Of a stretch of 19,279 nt of DNA, positions 6,725 to 15,652 are shown in pieces. The notes under the pieces were generated by a model that saw only the letters and a list, made by a program, of their open reading frames with translations, searched no databases and was not told the origin of the DNA. Every line of letters starts with the position of its first letter. Position 1 is the stretch's first letter. A program made the position numbers and the translations under genes. The stretch comes from Erysipelotrichaceae bacterium (GTDB taxonomy: Bacteria > Bacillota_I > Bacilli_A > Erysipelotrichales > Erysipelotrichaceae): assembly GCA_024709285.1 (NCBI GenBank), contig JANJWY010000037.1, positions 1-19,279 of the forward strand. The letters are read 5' to 3'.

Positions 6725-7579
6725 CTATCCATAGTAATGCGGATACATATGCTTGTGATTTTCAATCCATTCTTTCATTTCCAAGATCATCGTTTCATAA
6801 TCCGGCACATCAAAACCAAAATCTTTACGATTATTAACTAATATTTTACTTATTTTAATATCATTTTTTGTAATAATACTTAGAGATCAATTCTTAATAT
6901 TATTATTGAAAAAAAGTAGTAAGTCTAATTTACTGATACTCTTATTATTGACCAAATTATATATACCAGAGATATTCTGTGTTGTCACACTTTCGATAGC
7001 CTTTGCCAATGTCAAAGTAGTCACACCCGTCCAAATAACATTTTTATATCCTTGAATCGTATTTGATTGTTTCATAAACCAATTGAACAATCCAATTCCA
7101 TCAACTTTCATGTCGGGACCAACGATTGAGTTTCTAAAAGTTATGTTGCAGGTATCATCTAATTCACCAAGCGCTTTTGTCCGATCATAAAATGTTTCAC
7201 CATCACGAAAACTATGCTCATTATATGGTGGAAACTTACCCGAAAAAACGCAATCTGTACTCATGTGAATGACTCGAGTATTTGTGTCTTTCAATGTGTC
7301 TGAAATATAATGAGGCAGGAAACTATTCAAATATACTGCTCTAGACGGATGCAAATCACAATCTTTATTTAGTAAACCGATACAATTCACAACAAAATCA
7401 TAATTTCCTTCCAACAAGGTATTTTTCAAGTTTTCTGTATCCATAGCATCACCTATGATATTTTTACAGAATGAAAGTTCTCTTTTCGCAAAAGTTGTAA
7501 CTTCATGTCCCTTCTCATGTAAGTAGAGAGATATTGTATGTCCAGCCATTCCGGCTGCACCAAGAATCAAAAACTTCAT
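6725..7579 (-). pseudogene. RmlD-like nucleotide-sugar reductase interrupted by an in-frame TGA
   Basis: Short-chain dehydrogenase of the RmlD / QnlB-WbvR type, expected to reduce the 4-keto sugar made by the CapE-like enzyme just upstream. Visible motifs: L-G-A-A-G-M-A-G-H for NAD(P) near the N-terminus, M-S-T-D-C-V-F-S-G, Y-D-R-T-K (catalytic Tyr and Lys) and I-V-G-P-D. Translation from ATG 7579, which overlaps the upstream stop as ATGA, meets TGA at 6889-6887 (codon 231 of 284). The same frame then continues without another stop to TAG at 6725, encoding the conserved family tail: V-N-N-R-K-D-F, V-P-D-Y-E-T-M-I, E-M-K-E-W-I and a closing Y-P-H-Y. The reading frame is collinear, so this is one substitution, not a frameshift. 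A sequencing error is the main alternative. Confidence 0.85.
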
Positions 7580-8604
7580 ACAATATTGCCTTTCCAAGCA
7601 AGAAGTTCCTCTTGTATATATTCGAGTTCTAATAGTTTTTGTTTAATTTCTTCAATGGATAGAATTCTTGTATTCCCTGAACTGTACTCCTCAGCAACAG
7701 ATATCCTTGCCGAACCTTCATCTAGGTATTTCTCATAATTCAAATCTCTGTTGTCAGAAGGTACTCTATAGAAATTACCCATATCAATTGCTTTTGCGGC
7801 TTCTTCTTTTGTCAAAAGAACCTCATGCAATTTTTCCCCGTGGCGGGTACCAATGACTCTAATCTCGTTATCAGCACAAAAAAGTTCTTTCACAGCTTGT
7901 GCTGTGTCACCAATGTATGAAGAAGGCGCTTTCTGAACCATAATATCACCTGTTTCAGCATGTTCAAATGCAAACAAAACTAGCTCGACCGCCTCTTCCA
8001 GACTCATTATAAACCGTGTCATAAGCGGATCAGTAACTGTAATTGGTTGGCCACTTTTGATTTGACTTACAAACAGCGGAATGACTGAACCTCTTGATGC
8101 CAATACATTTCCATATCTAGTGCCACATATTAGTGTCTTATCAGATGCAACAGTTCTAGACTTTGCAATAAAGGTTTTCTCCATGAGTGCTTTCGACATA
8201 CCCATAGCATTCACAGGATATGCTGCCTTATCGGTTGACAAACAAATCACCTTTTTAACCCCCGCAGAAATTGCCGCAGTTAATACATTGTCAGTTCCAA
8301 GAATATTGGTTTTAACTGCCTCTATCGGAAAAAACTCACATGAAGGCACTTGTTTAAGAGCTGCAGCATGAAAAACATAATCAACACCGGTCATAGCATT
8401 ATTAATACTAGCTAAATCCCTTACATCACCAATGTAAAATTTGATTTTATTGTTTTGATAGTGTCTTCGCATATCGTCCTGCTTTTTTTCATCTCTTGAA
8501 AAAATCCTGATTTCTTTAATGTCTGTGTCCAGGAAACGTTCTAGAACGACATGCCCAAATGAACCTGTGCCTCCTGTAATCAAAAGTGTTGCATCTTTAA
8601 ACAT
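7576..8604 (-). CDS. capE: CapE/FnlA-type UDP-GlcNAc 4,6-dehydratase/5-epimerase
   Basis: A 342-residue soluble extended SDR that converts UDP-GlcNAc to a UDP-4-keto-6-deoxy-L-hexosamine, the first step toward L-FucNAc or L-QuiNAc. NAD-binding G-G-T-G-S-F-G is at 11-17. The active site reads S-T-D-K then N-A-M134-G-M-S-K138: a Met replaces the usual Tyr of Y-x-x-x-K, as is typical of CapE. M-V-Q-K-A-P-S-S-Y-I-G-D is another CapE/FnlA signature. Length is normal for the family. ATG at 8604 with GGAGG 7 bp upstream is chosen over the longer in-frame start at 8688, which would overlap the preceding gene. Its TGA stop overlaps the ATG of the reductase. Confidence 0.9.
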   Translation of the reverse strand: MFKDATLLITGGTGSFGHVVLERFLDTDIKEIRIFSRDEKKQDDMRRHYQNNKIKFYIGDVRDLASINNAMTGVDYVFHAAALKQVPSCEFFPIEAVKTNILGTDNVLTAAISAGVKKVICLSTDKAAYPVNAMGMSKALMEKTFIAKSRTVASDKTLICGTRYGNVLASRGSVIPLFVSQIKSGQPITVTDPLMTRFIMSLEEAVELVLFAFEHAETGDIMVQKAPSSYIGDTAQAVKELFCADNEIRVIGTRHGEKLHEVLLTKEEAAKAIDMGNFYRVPSDNRDLNYEKYLDEGSARISVAEEYSSGNTRILSIEEIKQKLLELEYIQEELLAWKGNIV

Positions 8605-8632
8605 TCTTAATCCTCCATTTCGTACTTCTTCT

Positions 8633-9796
8633 TTAATCCGATATAACCAGCGAACTGATTCCTTTTGCCGCAGCAGAGATTTCTTCATCTAAAATAATGC
8701 AAGCATCAAGTGATGTTTGTATTTCACGATATAGTTTTTCAGATGTAATTCCGAATTTTGTCTTCAACATGTTTAATATGAAAAATTTAGTTCTCTTAAT
8801 TATAATCTGCAGAACATGAACTGTTAACTTTATAACACTCGATGGTTTTCTGTTTACATAAGTTGACACTAATCTTAAATATTCTGGAAAAAATGAAATA
8901 ATACTTGCATAATTTGCTTCTATATTGAGTTTATCAGTTATTTTTTCATTTCCCATACTCTTTGACGCGCTTACTAATGAATCAATATAAATCGTTGGAC
9001 CTGTCCAAATCTTTGGTAAAAACGAAGGCCAGTTCTTCTCGATGTCCACCGGAAGAAAAGTCTTGTTCTTGAGATCACCCTTGTGCTCTCCTCTGGCACC
9101 TTTTCCGCCAGCACTATTATAACTCTGACCACTGATAATCACGGGAATGTCAAGATATACATGATCTTCAACAACTGACGTTAGCGCAATAGCCATCGCC
9201 ATATCCGGACAAGCTCCTGGAATATATCTGCCAGAAATCAATTTCACGTCTTCTAACAATTCTCTTTTGATAATCCCTTGATATGGTGATGGGAGATCAC
9301 CAATCGATACCATACCATTGCTTAGTAATTTTTCAAGTTCATTCTGTATTTTTACCCTGCGAATGTTTGACTTATACTTTCTGATCGTGAAGTTAGGTCT
9401 GTTTTGATGTGCTTTAAATTTCATGCCAGGCCAATAATAGATAGCTTTATTAACTACAGCCGATTGAATATTCTTTGTAGCAAGATAAGAAACGACGTCA
9501 AGGAGGTGAATTGAGAAATTATCGTCAGCTCCAAGGATACAGAGATATTTACCTTTTGAATTTTTGATGCCTTCTTCAAAGTTTTGCGTCATCGTTAAGG
9601 GTTGTGACTGATGGAAATAACAGATATTTGGCGATGATACTACTTTAAGATAATCAAGAATTTCCGTATTTTCAGGTGTGTTATCTTGAATAACTAATTC
9701 AATTTCATCCGAATCAACTCTCAGTGTTTGATCAATTATACTTTTCAAGAAAACATAACTTCCCTTAACCGGAACAATAACACTTATCAATTTCAT
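8633..9796 (-). CDS. GT2-family glycosyltransferase
   Basis: A 387-residue GT-A fold enzyme. It opens with K-L-I-S-V-I-V-P-V-K, has the nucleotide-binding A-D-D (90-92) in I-L-G-A-D-D-N-F, and P-D-M-A-M in the acceptor half. No transmembrane helices are evident apart from a mildly hydrophobic stretch near residue 330, so it probably acts at the cytoplasmic face on lipid-linked intermediates. The ATG at 9796 has AGGAG upstream; a TTG extension at 9919 lacks one. A 142-bp gap separates it from the polymerase gene, larger than other gaps in the operon. Donor and acceptor cannot be read from the sequence. Confidence 0.85.
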   Translation of the reverse strand: MKLISVIVPVKGSYVFLKSIIDQTLRVDSDEIELVIQDNTPENTEILDYLKVVSSPNICYFHQSQPLTMTQNFEEGIKNSKGKYLCILGADDNFSIHLLDVVSYLATKNIQSAVVNKAIYYWPGMKFKAHQNRPNFTIRKYKSNIRRVKIQNELEKLLSNGMVSIGDLPSPYQGIIKRELLEDVKLISGRYIPGACPDMAMAIALTSVVEDHVYLDIPVIISGQSYNSAGGKGARGEHKGDLKNKTFLPVDIEKNWPSFLPKIWTGPTIYIDSLVSASKSMGNEKITDKLNIEANYASIISFFPEYLRLVSTYVNRKPSSVIKLTVHVLQIIIKRTKFFILNMLKTKFGITSEKLYREIQTSLDACIILDEEISAAAKGISSLVISD

Positions 9797-9938
9797 GACG
9801 TTTCTCCTATTTGCATGAATGCATTCATTACGTAGAGCGACTGCATCCAAATCATGATTATAATACAGATTGGAAAAATATGAAACCCAATCATAACTAT
9901 AAACGAAATCAGGTTTCAATGGTTTTACATTTCAATAA

Positions 9939-11114
9939 TCAACCATGCTCAGGATTCTTTGCAGAATCGCGATGACTACCAAAAGAAAATAATGAGAAAG
10001 ACATCAACAAAATCCAATATCCAGGGCCGAGATAGCCACCTCTCATAAAATTCAATAATACAAACAATACAAAGAGATACTTGTTTTGACTAAATAACTT
10101 TAAGTTATACATCAAAAAAATAAGCAATCCTACTACACCTAAATCAGAAATGACATATGCAAAATTACTATAAATCGTAGGTGTATTGCTAATACCATTT
10201 CCCAAAACCAGATTTTCCAAATGCACATATGACCAACTGTCCAGCAATCTCGCATTTGCTGAAGTATCCGATCCAATAAATATTCTTTGAATTCTAGAGA
10301 GGATCGTTGTTATGAAGGTATCCCAATTGAATATAAGTATGATGACGAATACTAACAATAATAGTACACTTTTATAACTTCTCAAAAATCTTAAAAAAGA
10401 TTTTTCTTTCATCATGTGCAGAAATTTCATTACTGCCAAAACTGCCAAAGCACTGAATGATAGAGATAAAACCAGTGAGCCGAGAATCAATAATTCCACC
10501 TTTTTTGATATTTTAAACTCAAATTTGTTAAAATACGAGAATCCCAAAACTGCTAATAGGAAAAACCCGAGATGAGCAGGTTCGGAGAAGATACTTCTCA
10601 TTCTGATTATACTTGAATAAGCACCATATGTATAACTGGACAAATCACTGCGGGTAAATAACCACAGAAATTTATAAGGCAATATACCGTTGGAAATAAT
10701 GGACAAATTAATGTATAAACCCAGAACACAAACAATAATCGCACCAACATTCAGAAAATTCAAAAACCTCTTCTCAAGATGCTCAGAAGCAATATAATTG
10801 TAAAAAAGGATTGAAACAAATAAATACAGATATACTTTCATTGTTCCTATAAAACCGCTCATAATATGAAAATTCTCGTTGAAAAAATATTGAATCACGA
10901 AGTTAATTGAAACAAATGCAGTAATAATTACATAAATCTGAGTTTGTAATCGCGATATTTTGTGAAAGTGTAACACCAATAATACAAGTACCGAAGACAA
11001 TATCAAAGCATCACTAAATGTGATATATTGATTAATCCTCCAATCAGCCAAAATCAGAGACAGAGTGATCATTGACAATAGTAAATTACTTTCAAAGTCC
11101 CTATTTCTTATCAT
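9939..11114 (-). CDS. wzy: Wzy-like polysaccharide polymerase (O-antigen polymerase/ligase superfamily)
   Basis: A 391-residue integral membrane protein with about ten hydrophobic helices and a longer loop in the second half. R-S-I-F-S-E-P-A-H-L-G-F-F (about residues 173-185) and a late F-M-R-G-G-Y-L-G motif are typical of Wzy-type polymerases that join undecaprenyl-linked repeat units on the outer face. The start ATG has GAGGAG 7 bp upstream. No separate ligase is seen, as expected for a Gram-positive locus. The family is very divergent, so the call rests on topology, the two motifs and context. Confidence 0.82.
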   Translation of the reverse strand: MIRNRDFESNLLLSMITLSLILADWRINQYITFSDALILSSVLVLLVLHFHKISRLQTQIYVIITAFVSINFVIQYFFNENFHIMSGFIGTMKVYLYLFVSILFYNYIASEHLEKRFLNFLNVGAIIVCVLGLYINLSIISNGILPYKFLWLFTRSDLSSYTYGAYSSIIRMRSIFSEPAHLGFFLLAVLGFSYFNKFEFKISKKVELLILGSLVLSLSFSALAVLAVMKFLHMMKEKSFLRFLRSYKSVLLLLVFVIILIFNWDTFITTILSRIQRIFIGSDTSANARLLDSWSYVHLENLVLGNGISNTPTIYSNFAYVISDLGVVGLLIFLMYNLKLFSQNKYLFVLFVLLNFMRGGYLGPGYWILLMSFSLFSFGSHRDSAKNPEHG

Positions 11115-11143
11115 GGGATGCTCCTCGCCTTAAAAACTCAGTA

Positions 11144-11971
11144 TTAATTTTTACTTTCGAAACTTCTTATCCCTTCTTTTAGTAATTTCATAGCACGAAA
11201 TACATTAATTTTATCCCGAAACAATCGGTTTCTTCGCAAAACAAATTGTAAAGCGAGAATCCATGACCATCTTTTAGAAACAGCGGCAAACAATGCACCT
11301 CGATCCTTCAAATATTTCTCATTATATCCGGTAAACCATGTAGATGCTCTGGATTCTTTCATACTACCTATTGTCGTTGGTAATGCTATTATTTTCAACC
11401 CTTTATTCAAACAACTGGTTAAAAATAACGTATCTTCACCACCACTATATTCTGCACCACCACCAAAATGAAGATTGAAACTGATTCCGTTTCTTGTTAC
11501 GCTTTTTCTTTTAAATGCTATTCGGACAGCGCCAAAACGCATATAGTTTAAGTACCCAATCTTCATCTTTCGCTTTATAATAAATCTTGTAGGTTTGGAT
11601 TCTTCAAGATTGAAAATAATCAAATCCGCCTCAGGATTCCTCACAAAGCTCTCTATTACAGTTGCCTTATAGTCGTTATTGAAAACGATATCATCATCTG
11701 CAAGAAAGCATATATCAGCATGAGCTCTCATCAGTCCATTATTTCGATTTAAACCAACTCCTCTTTCATTAAATGAGAGGTATTTTATTTCATGTTGTTT
11801 AAAAGTGAATTCTTCAATTTCATTTCGGTCACACTGATTGCATATGATTGCATCGGATTCAATATTCATCGTGTCTAACAAGCTATGATCTTGCTGATTC
11901 ATCGTTGCTACAATCACTTGCAAGTTCAACTCATCAGACTTCATTCTCTCATTTTGCGTTGAAATTCTCAT
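11144..11971 (-). CDS. GT2-like glycosyltransferase
   Basis: A 275-residue enzyme with V-I-V-A-T-M-N-Q-Q near the start, the loop R-G-V-G-L-N-R-N-N-G-L, the metal/nucleotide motif A-D-D-D (91-94) and a later G-G-E-D-T-L-F acidic motif. This combination is common in capsule-locus GT2 proteins. The start codon lies one base after the ugd stop, with GGGA in the end of ugd, indicating coupling. An alternative ATG at 11944 is possible but has a badly spaced ribosome binding site. The sugar transferred is unknown. Confidence 0.82.
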   Translation of the reverse strand: MRISTQNERMKSDELNLQVIVATMNQQDHSLLDTMNIESDAIICNQCDRNEIEEFTFKQHEIKYLSFNERGVGLNRNNGLMRAHADICFLADDDIVFNNDYKATVIESFVRNPEADLIIFNLEESKPTRFIIKRKMKIGYLNYMRFGAVRIAFKRKSVTRNGISFNLHFGGGAEYSGGEDTLFLTSCLNKGLKIIALPTTIGSMKESRASTWFTGYNEKYLKDRGALFAAVSKRWSWILALQFVLRRNRLFRDKINVFRAMKLLKEGIRSFESKN

Positions 11972-11972
11972 A

Positions 11973-13139
11973 TTAATCCCTGCTGAACAAATCTCTGGTA
12001 TAGACTTTATTCATAACGTCCTTAATTTCCTCTGATAATCGATTTGCAACAATGACATCTGATATCCTCTTAAACTCATCAAAATCTCGAATGACTCTTG
12101 AGTGATAGAACTCATCCTCTTTCAAAGCAGGCTCGAAAATCACTACTTCTATTCCCTTAGCCTTAATGCGTTTCATGACCCCTTGTATTGCAGATTGACG
12201 AAAATTATCTGAATCCATTTTCATAGTCAATCTGTATATCCCGACAATCTTAGGATTTCTTTTGATTATCATTTCAGCGATATGATCTTTTCTGGTACGA
12301 TTTGCATCAACGATTGCTGACATGATATTTTGAGGAACATCCTGGTAATTTGCCAAAAGTTGCTTTGTATCCTTAGGAAGACAGTAACCTCCATAACCAA
12401 AAGATGGATTGTTATAATGATTGCCAATTCTAGGATCGAGTCCGATTCCCTCAATGATTTGCTGAGAGTCTAATCCTCTGACTTCTGAATAAGAGTCAAG
12501 TTCGTTAAAAAAAGCAATTCTCATCGCCAGAAAGGTGTTTGCGAACAATTTGATTGCTTCTGCCTCAGTAGCGCCGGTATAAAGGATGGGAATATCCTTT
12601 TTTAATGCGCTCTCTTGAAGAAGTCTAGCAAAAACTGCTGCTCTATCTGATTTCTCACCAACGACAATTCTTGAAGGATACAGATTGTCATATAGAGCTT
12701 TCCCTTCCCGCAAAAACTCGGGAGAAAAAATAATGTTGTCCGTCTTATACGATTTCTTAACCTTCTCAGTAAATCCGACAGGCACCGTTGACTTAATAAT
12801 CATAACTGCACTCGGATTCACTTGTAATACTCTGCTTATGACAGTCTCAACAGAGCTTGTATCAAAGTAGTTCATTTCCGAATCATAATTGGTGGGTGTT
12901 GCCACTATTATGAAATCTGCGTCTTTATAAGCTTCTTCATCATTTGTTGTCGCCTGCAAATTAAGCTCCTTCGTGGACAAAAATTCTTCAATATCCACAT
13001 CCACAATCGGAGATATTCTTCTGTTAATCAAATCAACCTTTTCCTTAACGATATCAAAGGCCATCACACGATTACGTTGCGACAATAATACTGCATTAGA
13101 CAACCCCACATATCCTAAGCCTACAACTGTAATTTTCAT
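11973..13139 (-). CDS. ugd: UDP-glucose 6-dehydrogenase
   Basis: Oxidises UDP-glucose to UDP-glucuronate with two NAD+. The 388-residue protein starts M-K-I-T-V-V-G-L-G-Y-V-G (NAD fold) and has K-S-T-V-P-V-G, F-S-P-E-F-L-R-E-G, E-A-I-K197-L-F-A-N and the catalytic Cys253 in G-Y-G-G-Y-C-L-P-K-D-T. From memory it matches the E. coli-type short Ugd class (388 residues) almost without gaps, down to K-V-Y-T-R-D-L-F near the end. ATG at 13139 is preferred to 13148 because AGGAG is 9 bp from it. UDP-glucuronate implies an acidic polymer, or a precursor for galacturonate or pentose. Confidence 0.95.
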   Translation of the reverse strand: MKITVVGLGYVGLSNAVLLSQRNRVMAFDIVKEKVDLINRRISPIVDVDIEEFLSTKELNLQATTNDEEAYKDADFIIVATPTNYDSEMNYFDTSSVETVISRVLQVNPSAVMIIKSTVPVGFTEKVKKSYKTDNIIFSPEFLREGKALYDNLYPSRIVVGEKSDRAAVFARLLQESALKKDIPILYTGATEAEAIKLFANTFLAMRIAFFNELDSYSEVRGLDSQQIIEGIGLDPRIGNHYNNPSFGYGGYCLPKDTKQLLANYQDVPQNIMSAIVDANRTRKDHIAEMIIKRNPKIVGIYRLTMKMDSDNFRQSAIQGVMKRIKAKGIEVVIFEPALKEDEFYHSRVIRDFDEFKRISDVIVANRLSEEIKDVMNKVYTRDLFSRD

Positions 13140-13154
13140 GCGATCCATACTCCT

Positions 13155-14321
13155 TTATCTTGTACTCTCTGCCTTTTCCCAAAATGGCTTTGCTTTCCCT
13201 GTCAAAATTCTATATACACCCACCCATTGGGCAAATACGGTCATCGTATAGTAATGAATCAGATTTAAATATCGGTTGTTTATCTTTAGAGTACTCTGTA
13301 GTACTGCCAATAGATAGAAAAGAACCTGAGCTGCAGCTATCAATGAATAATACCACGCTTCATTAAAAAGCATCAGATTTGAAACAAATACAATCAAGTG
13401 AGAAATCCAAAGTAAATATCTGCAGGTTCTGTGACCGAAGTAAAAGTAAGAAAACCATTTATAACGAAAAACATTCAATATTTTGATATCAGGCAAAATG
13501 TGCTTGAGTATATCTCTGTTCATTCTTACCTTACGTTTGAACTCATCCTCAATAACTACCCCTGCCTTTTCATATGCGACAGCATCATGATTGGCGATGG
13601 CTCGTTTACCCTGTAGGCCAAAATATAATGGCATAGAACTATCATGGCTATTAATCGGATCAAAATCATAGTAATCTGCATTTCTGCAAGCATATAACGC
13701 GCCATTTCCAGCTGTTATCGTCTGAATTCTACTTTCGATATCTCTGATTCGCAAATCTTTGTCCCAGTAATTTGCTTCTGCATTACTTACACTGCTCGAA
13801 TTTTCATTAACTATTTTAAGTCTGCCAGCAACGTAAACGATATCATTGGAGACAAAGGCCGACATTAACTCCTTGATTGACTGGCTATCCAGCATTGAAT
13901 TTGCATCAGTCATTACCAAGTACTCGGTAGAAACTGTTTTTTGAGCTTCATTTTGAGCATTCGTTTTGCCTTTTCTAACTTTAACCTCATATAAACGAAT
14001 ATTCTCTTCTGGATGTTCATTTATAAAACTTCTGACGATTTCATTTGTGAGGTCTGTGCTATTATCCGAAGCCACAAGAAACTCAATTTTCTCTTTTGGA
14101 TAATCCAGCAGAACCACATTTTTCAACTTATCCAGAATTACTTTTTCCTCGTTGTGAGCCACGATCATGACTGTAACTGATGGTTGTAAGTTAAAGTCTT
14201 TTTCAAGTTTATGAACATTCAAAAATTTCTCTAAGAGCTTGATAGACATCGGATAACCGATCATAGCCCAAAAAATAATGAAAGCACTTGCGATGAATAA
14301 TATGTTGAAAAATAGTTGCAT
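13155..14321 (-). CDS. Membrane-anchored GT2 glycosyltransferase
   Basis: A 388-residue protein: an N-terminal membrane helix, a GT-A domain with M-I-V-A-H-N-E-E, A-S-D-N-S-T-D, M-T-D-A-N and I-E-D-E-F-K-R-K-V-R, then about two to three hydrophobic segments at the C-terminus. This is the layout of membrane GT2 enzymes related to hyaluronan and cellulose synthases. The terminal Q-x-x-R-W motif of processive enzymes is replaced by R-K-V-R, so a single-sugar transferase is as likely. ATG 14321 is 8 bp after GGAG; longer in-frame starts overlap the acetyltransferase gene. Confidence 0.85.
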   Translation of the reverse strand: MQLFFNILFIASAFIIFWAMIGYPMSIKLLEKFLNVHKLEKDFNLQPSVTVMIVAHNEEKVILDKLKNVVLLDYPKEKIEFLVASDNSTDLTNEIVRSFINEHPEENIRLYEVKVRKGKTNAQNEAQKTVSTEYLVMTDANSMLDSQSIKELMSAFVSNDIVYVAGRLKIVNENSSSVSNAEANYWDKDLRIRDIESRIQTITAGNGALYACRNADYYDFDPINSHDSSMPLYFGLQGKRAIANHDAVAYEKAGVVIEDEFKRKVRMNRDILKHILPDIKILNVFRYKWFSYFYFGHRTCRYLLWISHLIVFVSNLMLFNEAWYYSLIAAAQVLFYLLAVLQSTLKINNRYLNLIHYYTMTVFAQWVGVYRILTGKAKPFWEKAESTR

Positions 14322-14340
14322 TGTCATATCTCCTAACAAA

Positions 14341-14961
14341 CTAACCAATCTTTTTTGCCGGAACACCCACATAGGTTCCTGATTCAATCAAATCATTAAT
14401 CACTACGGCTCCAGCCCCTATTATGCAATCACAGTTAATCTTGACACCATTACTTATGCTGCTCCCGACACCTATCCAACTGGATCTCCCTACAAAAACT
14501 GTGCCAGCCAAGTTGACACCTGGAGAAATGTGGACATAATCTTCAATAATGTTATCGTGATCTACATTGCAATGAGTATTTAATATGCAGCCTTTTCCGA
14601 CTCGAGTCGAACTATTAACAACTACTCCCGCCATAATAACAGTTCCAACCTCGATTGTCACATCAAGTCCCAAAATACAACTAGGATGAATTAATTTGGC
14701 TACAGAGTATTCTTGTCGGAATAAATCTTCCAAGATCTGTGCTCTTCTTGAATTGTTTCCAATTGCCACAAAAAAATCCGCTTCGTGTTTATATTTAGCT
14801 GAATCCTTTATCTCGCCGACAACCTCTACTCCCGAAAATGGTTTTGCCATCTCATTATCATCCAAGAAGGAAACACTTTCCCAACGATTCATTTTTAATG
14901 CGATGTCAGCAACTACTTTACCATGCCCGCCAGCACCAATGATTATCAATTTGCTGCTCAT
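14341..14961 (-). CDS. NeuD/PglD-family sugar O/N-acetyltransferase
   Basis: A 206-residue protein with an N-terminal Rossmann-like part (I-I-I-G-A-G-G-H-G-K-V-V, residues 6-17) and a left-handed beta-helix of hexapeptide repeats from about 95. The catalytic His lies in N-V-D-H135-D, as in PglD. PglD acetylates the 4-amino group of UDP-4-amino-4,6-dideoxy-GlcNAc to give UDP-di-N-acetylbacillosamine. Here it sits beside a phosphoglycosyltransferase and a DegT aminotransferase, which supports that role; NeuD-type sialate O-acetylation is unlikely without sialate genes. ATG 14961 is preferred over GTG 14970. Confidence 0.9.
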   Translation of the reverse strand: MSSKLIIIGAGGHGKVVADIALKMNRWESVSFLDDNEMAKPFSGVEVVGEIKDSAKYKHEADFFVAIGNNSRRAQILEDLFRQEYSVAKLIHPSCILGLDVTIEVGTVIMAGVVVNSSTRVGKGCILNTHCNVDHDNIIEDYVHISPGVNLAGTVFVGRSSWIGVGSSISNGVKINCDCIIGAGAVVINDLIESGTYVGVPAKKIG

Positions 14962-14994
14962 TGAACGCACTTCCTCTCTGAATATCTTAGCAAA

Positions 14995-15642
14995 TCAGTC
15001 TTTTACTTTGCTTCCCTCAAATGGTTCCATTGTGATTGACGTTTTTGACGATATATCTTCCTTTAGGAATACCTTCAAAATTGTCTTTAAAATAATCCTA
15101 ATATCTCCGATAAAAGTTATATTGTCCACATATTCGACATCCAGATTGAACTTTTCTTCCCAACTAATTGCATTACGGCCATTAACCTGGGCATGTCCAG
15201 ATAGTCCCGGTCTTACTTCATGACGTCTTTTTTGATGATCGTTATACAAATCCAAATATTCGATCAAAAGTGGTCTTGGTCCAATAATACTCATGTCCCC
15301 ACTAATTATATTGAAAAGTTCTGGAAGCTCATCAATGGATGTTGATCTTAGCATTTTCCCGAAACTTGTCAAACGCCGAGAATCAGGTAACAATTCCCCA
15401 TTCTTATCCTTTTCACTCGTCATAGTCCTAAACTTGTAGATAGTGAATACTCTACCATTAAGTCCTGGTCTTTTTTGCCGAAACAGTATCGGGCTACCCA
15501 GTTTTATCCTTACCAAAATGGCTACTAAAATCAAAAGCGGAATCAAAATGATGACAGCTATGGAAGATAATACAATATCCATCAGTCTTTTAAAATATCT
15601 CCTGTAAATACCTTTACTCTTTTTAGCTCTTTGCATTGTCAT
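14995..15642 (-). CDS. Polyprenyl-phosphate phosphoglycosyltransferase (PglC/WcaJ superfamily)
   Basis: A 215-residue monotopic membrane enzyme that starts the repeat unit by moving a phosphosugar from a UDP-sugar to undecaprenyl phosphate. Visible: basic N-terminus and membrane helix (about 20-45), F-R-Q-K-R-P-G, Y-K-F-R-T-M, the catalytic dyad D104-E105 in S-I-D-E-L-P-E-L, G-D-M-S-I-I-G-P-R-P and R-P-G-L-S-G-H-A-Q-V-N-G-R. It has only the core domain, the size of PglC rather than the long WbaP form. Given its neighbours, UDP-di-N-acetylbacillosamine is the likely donor (inference). It starts 10 bp after the aminotransferase stop; the ATG at 15636 is an equally possible start. Confidence 0.93.
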   Translation of the reverse strand: MTMQRAKKSKGIYRRYFKRLMDIVLSSIAVIILIPLLILVAILVRIKLGSPILFRQKRPGLNGRVFTIYKFRTMTSEKDKNGELLPDSRRLTSFGKMLRSTSIDELPELFNIISGDMSIIGPRPLLIEYLDLYNDHQKRRHEVRPGLSGHAQVNGRNAISWEEKFNLDVEYVDNITFIGDIRIILKTILKVFLKEDISSKTSITMEPFEGSKVKD

Positions 15643-15652
15643 ATATTCGACG

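Noticed and set aside
6887..6889. TGA read as tryptophan (mycoplasma-type code)
   Set aside because: Genes ending at 7576, 9939, 14995, 16928 and 17557 all use TGA as a sensible stop, one of them overlapping the next ATG, so the standard code holds.
8605..8688. Longer N-terminus for the CapE-like protein
   Set aside because: It would overlap the preceding glycosyltransferase and adds non-family sequence; GGAGG at the right distance marks 8604 as the start.
9797..9919. N-terminal extension of the glycosyltransferase to 9919
   Set aside because: The codon at 9919 is TTG without a ribosome binding site, while ATG 9796 has AGGAG and begins the GT2 domain directly.
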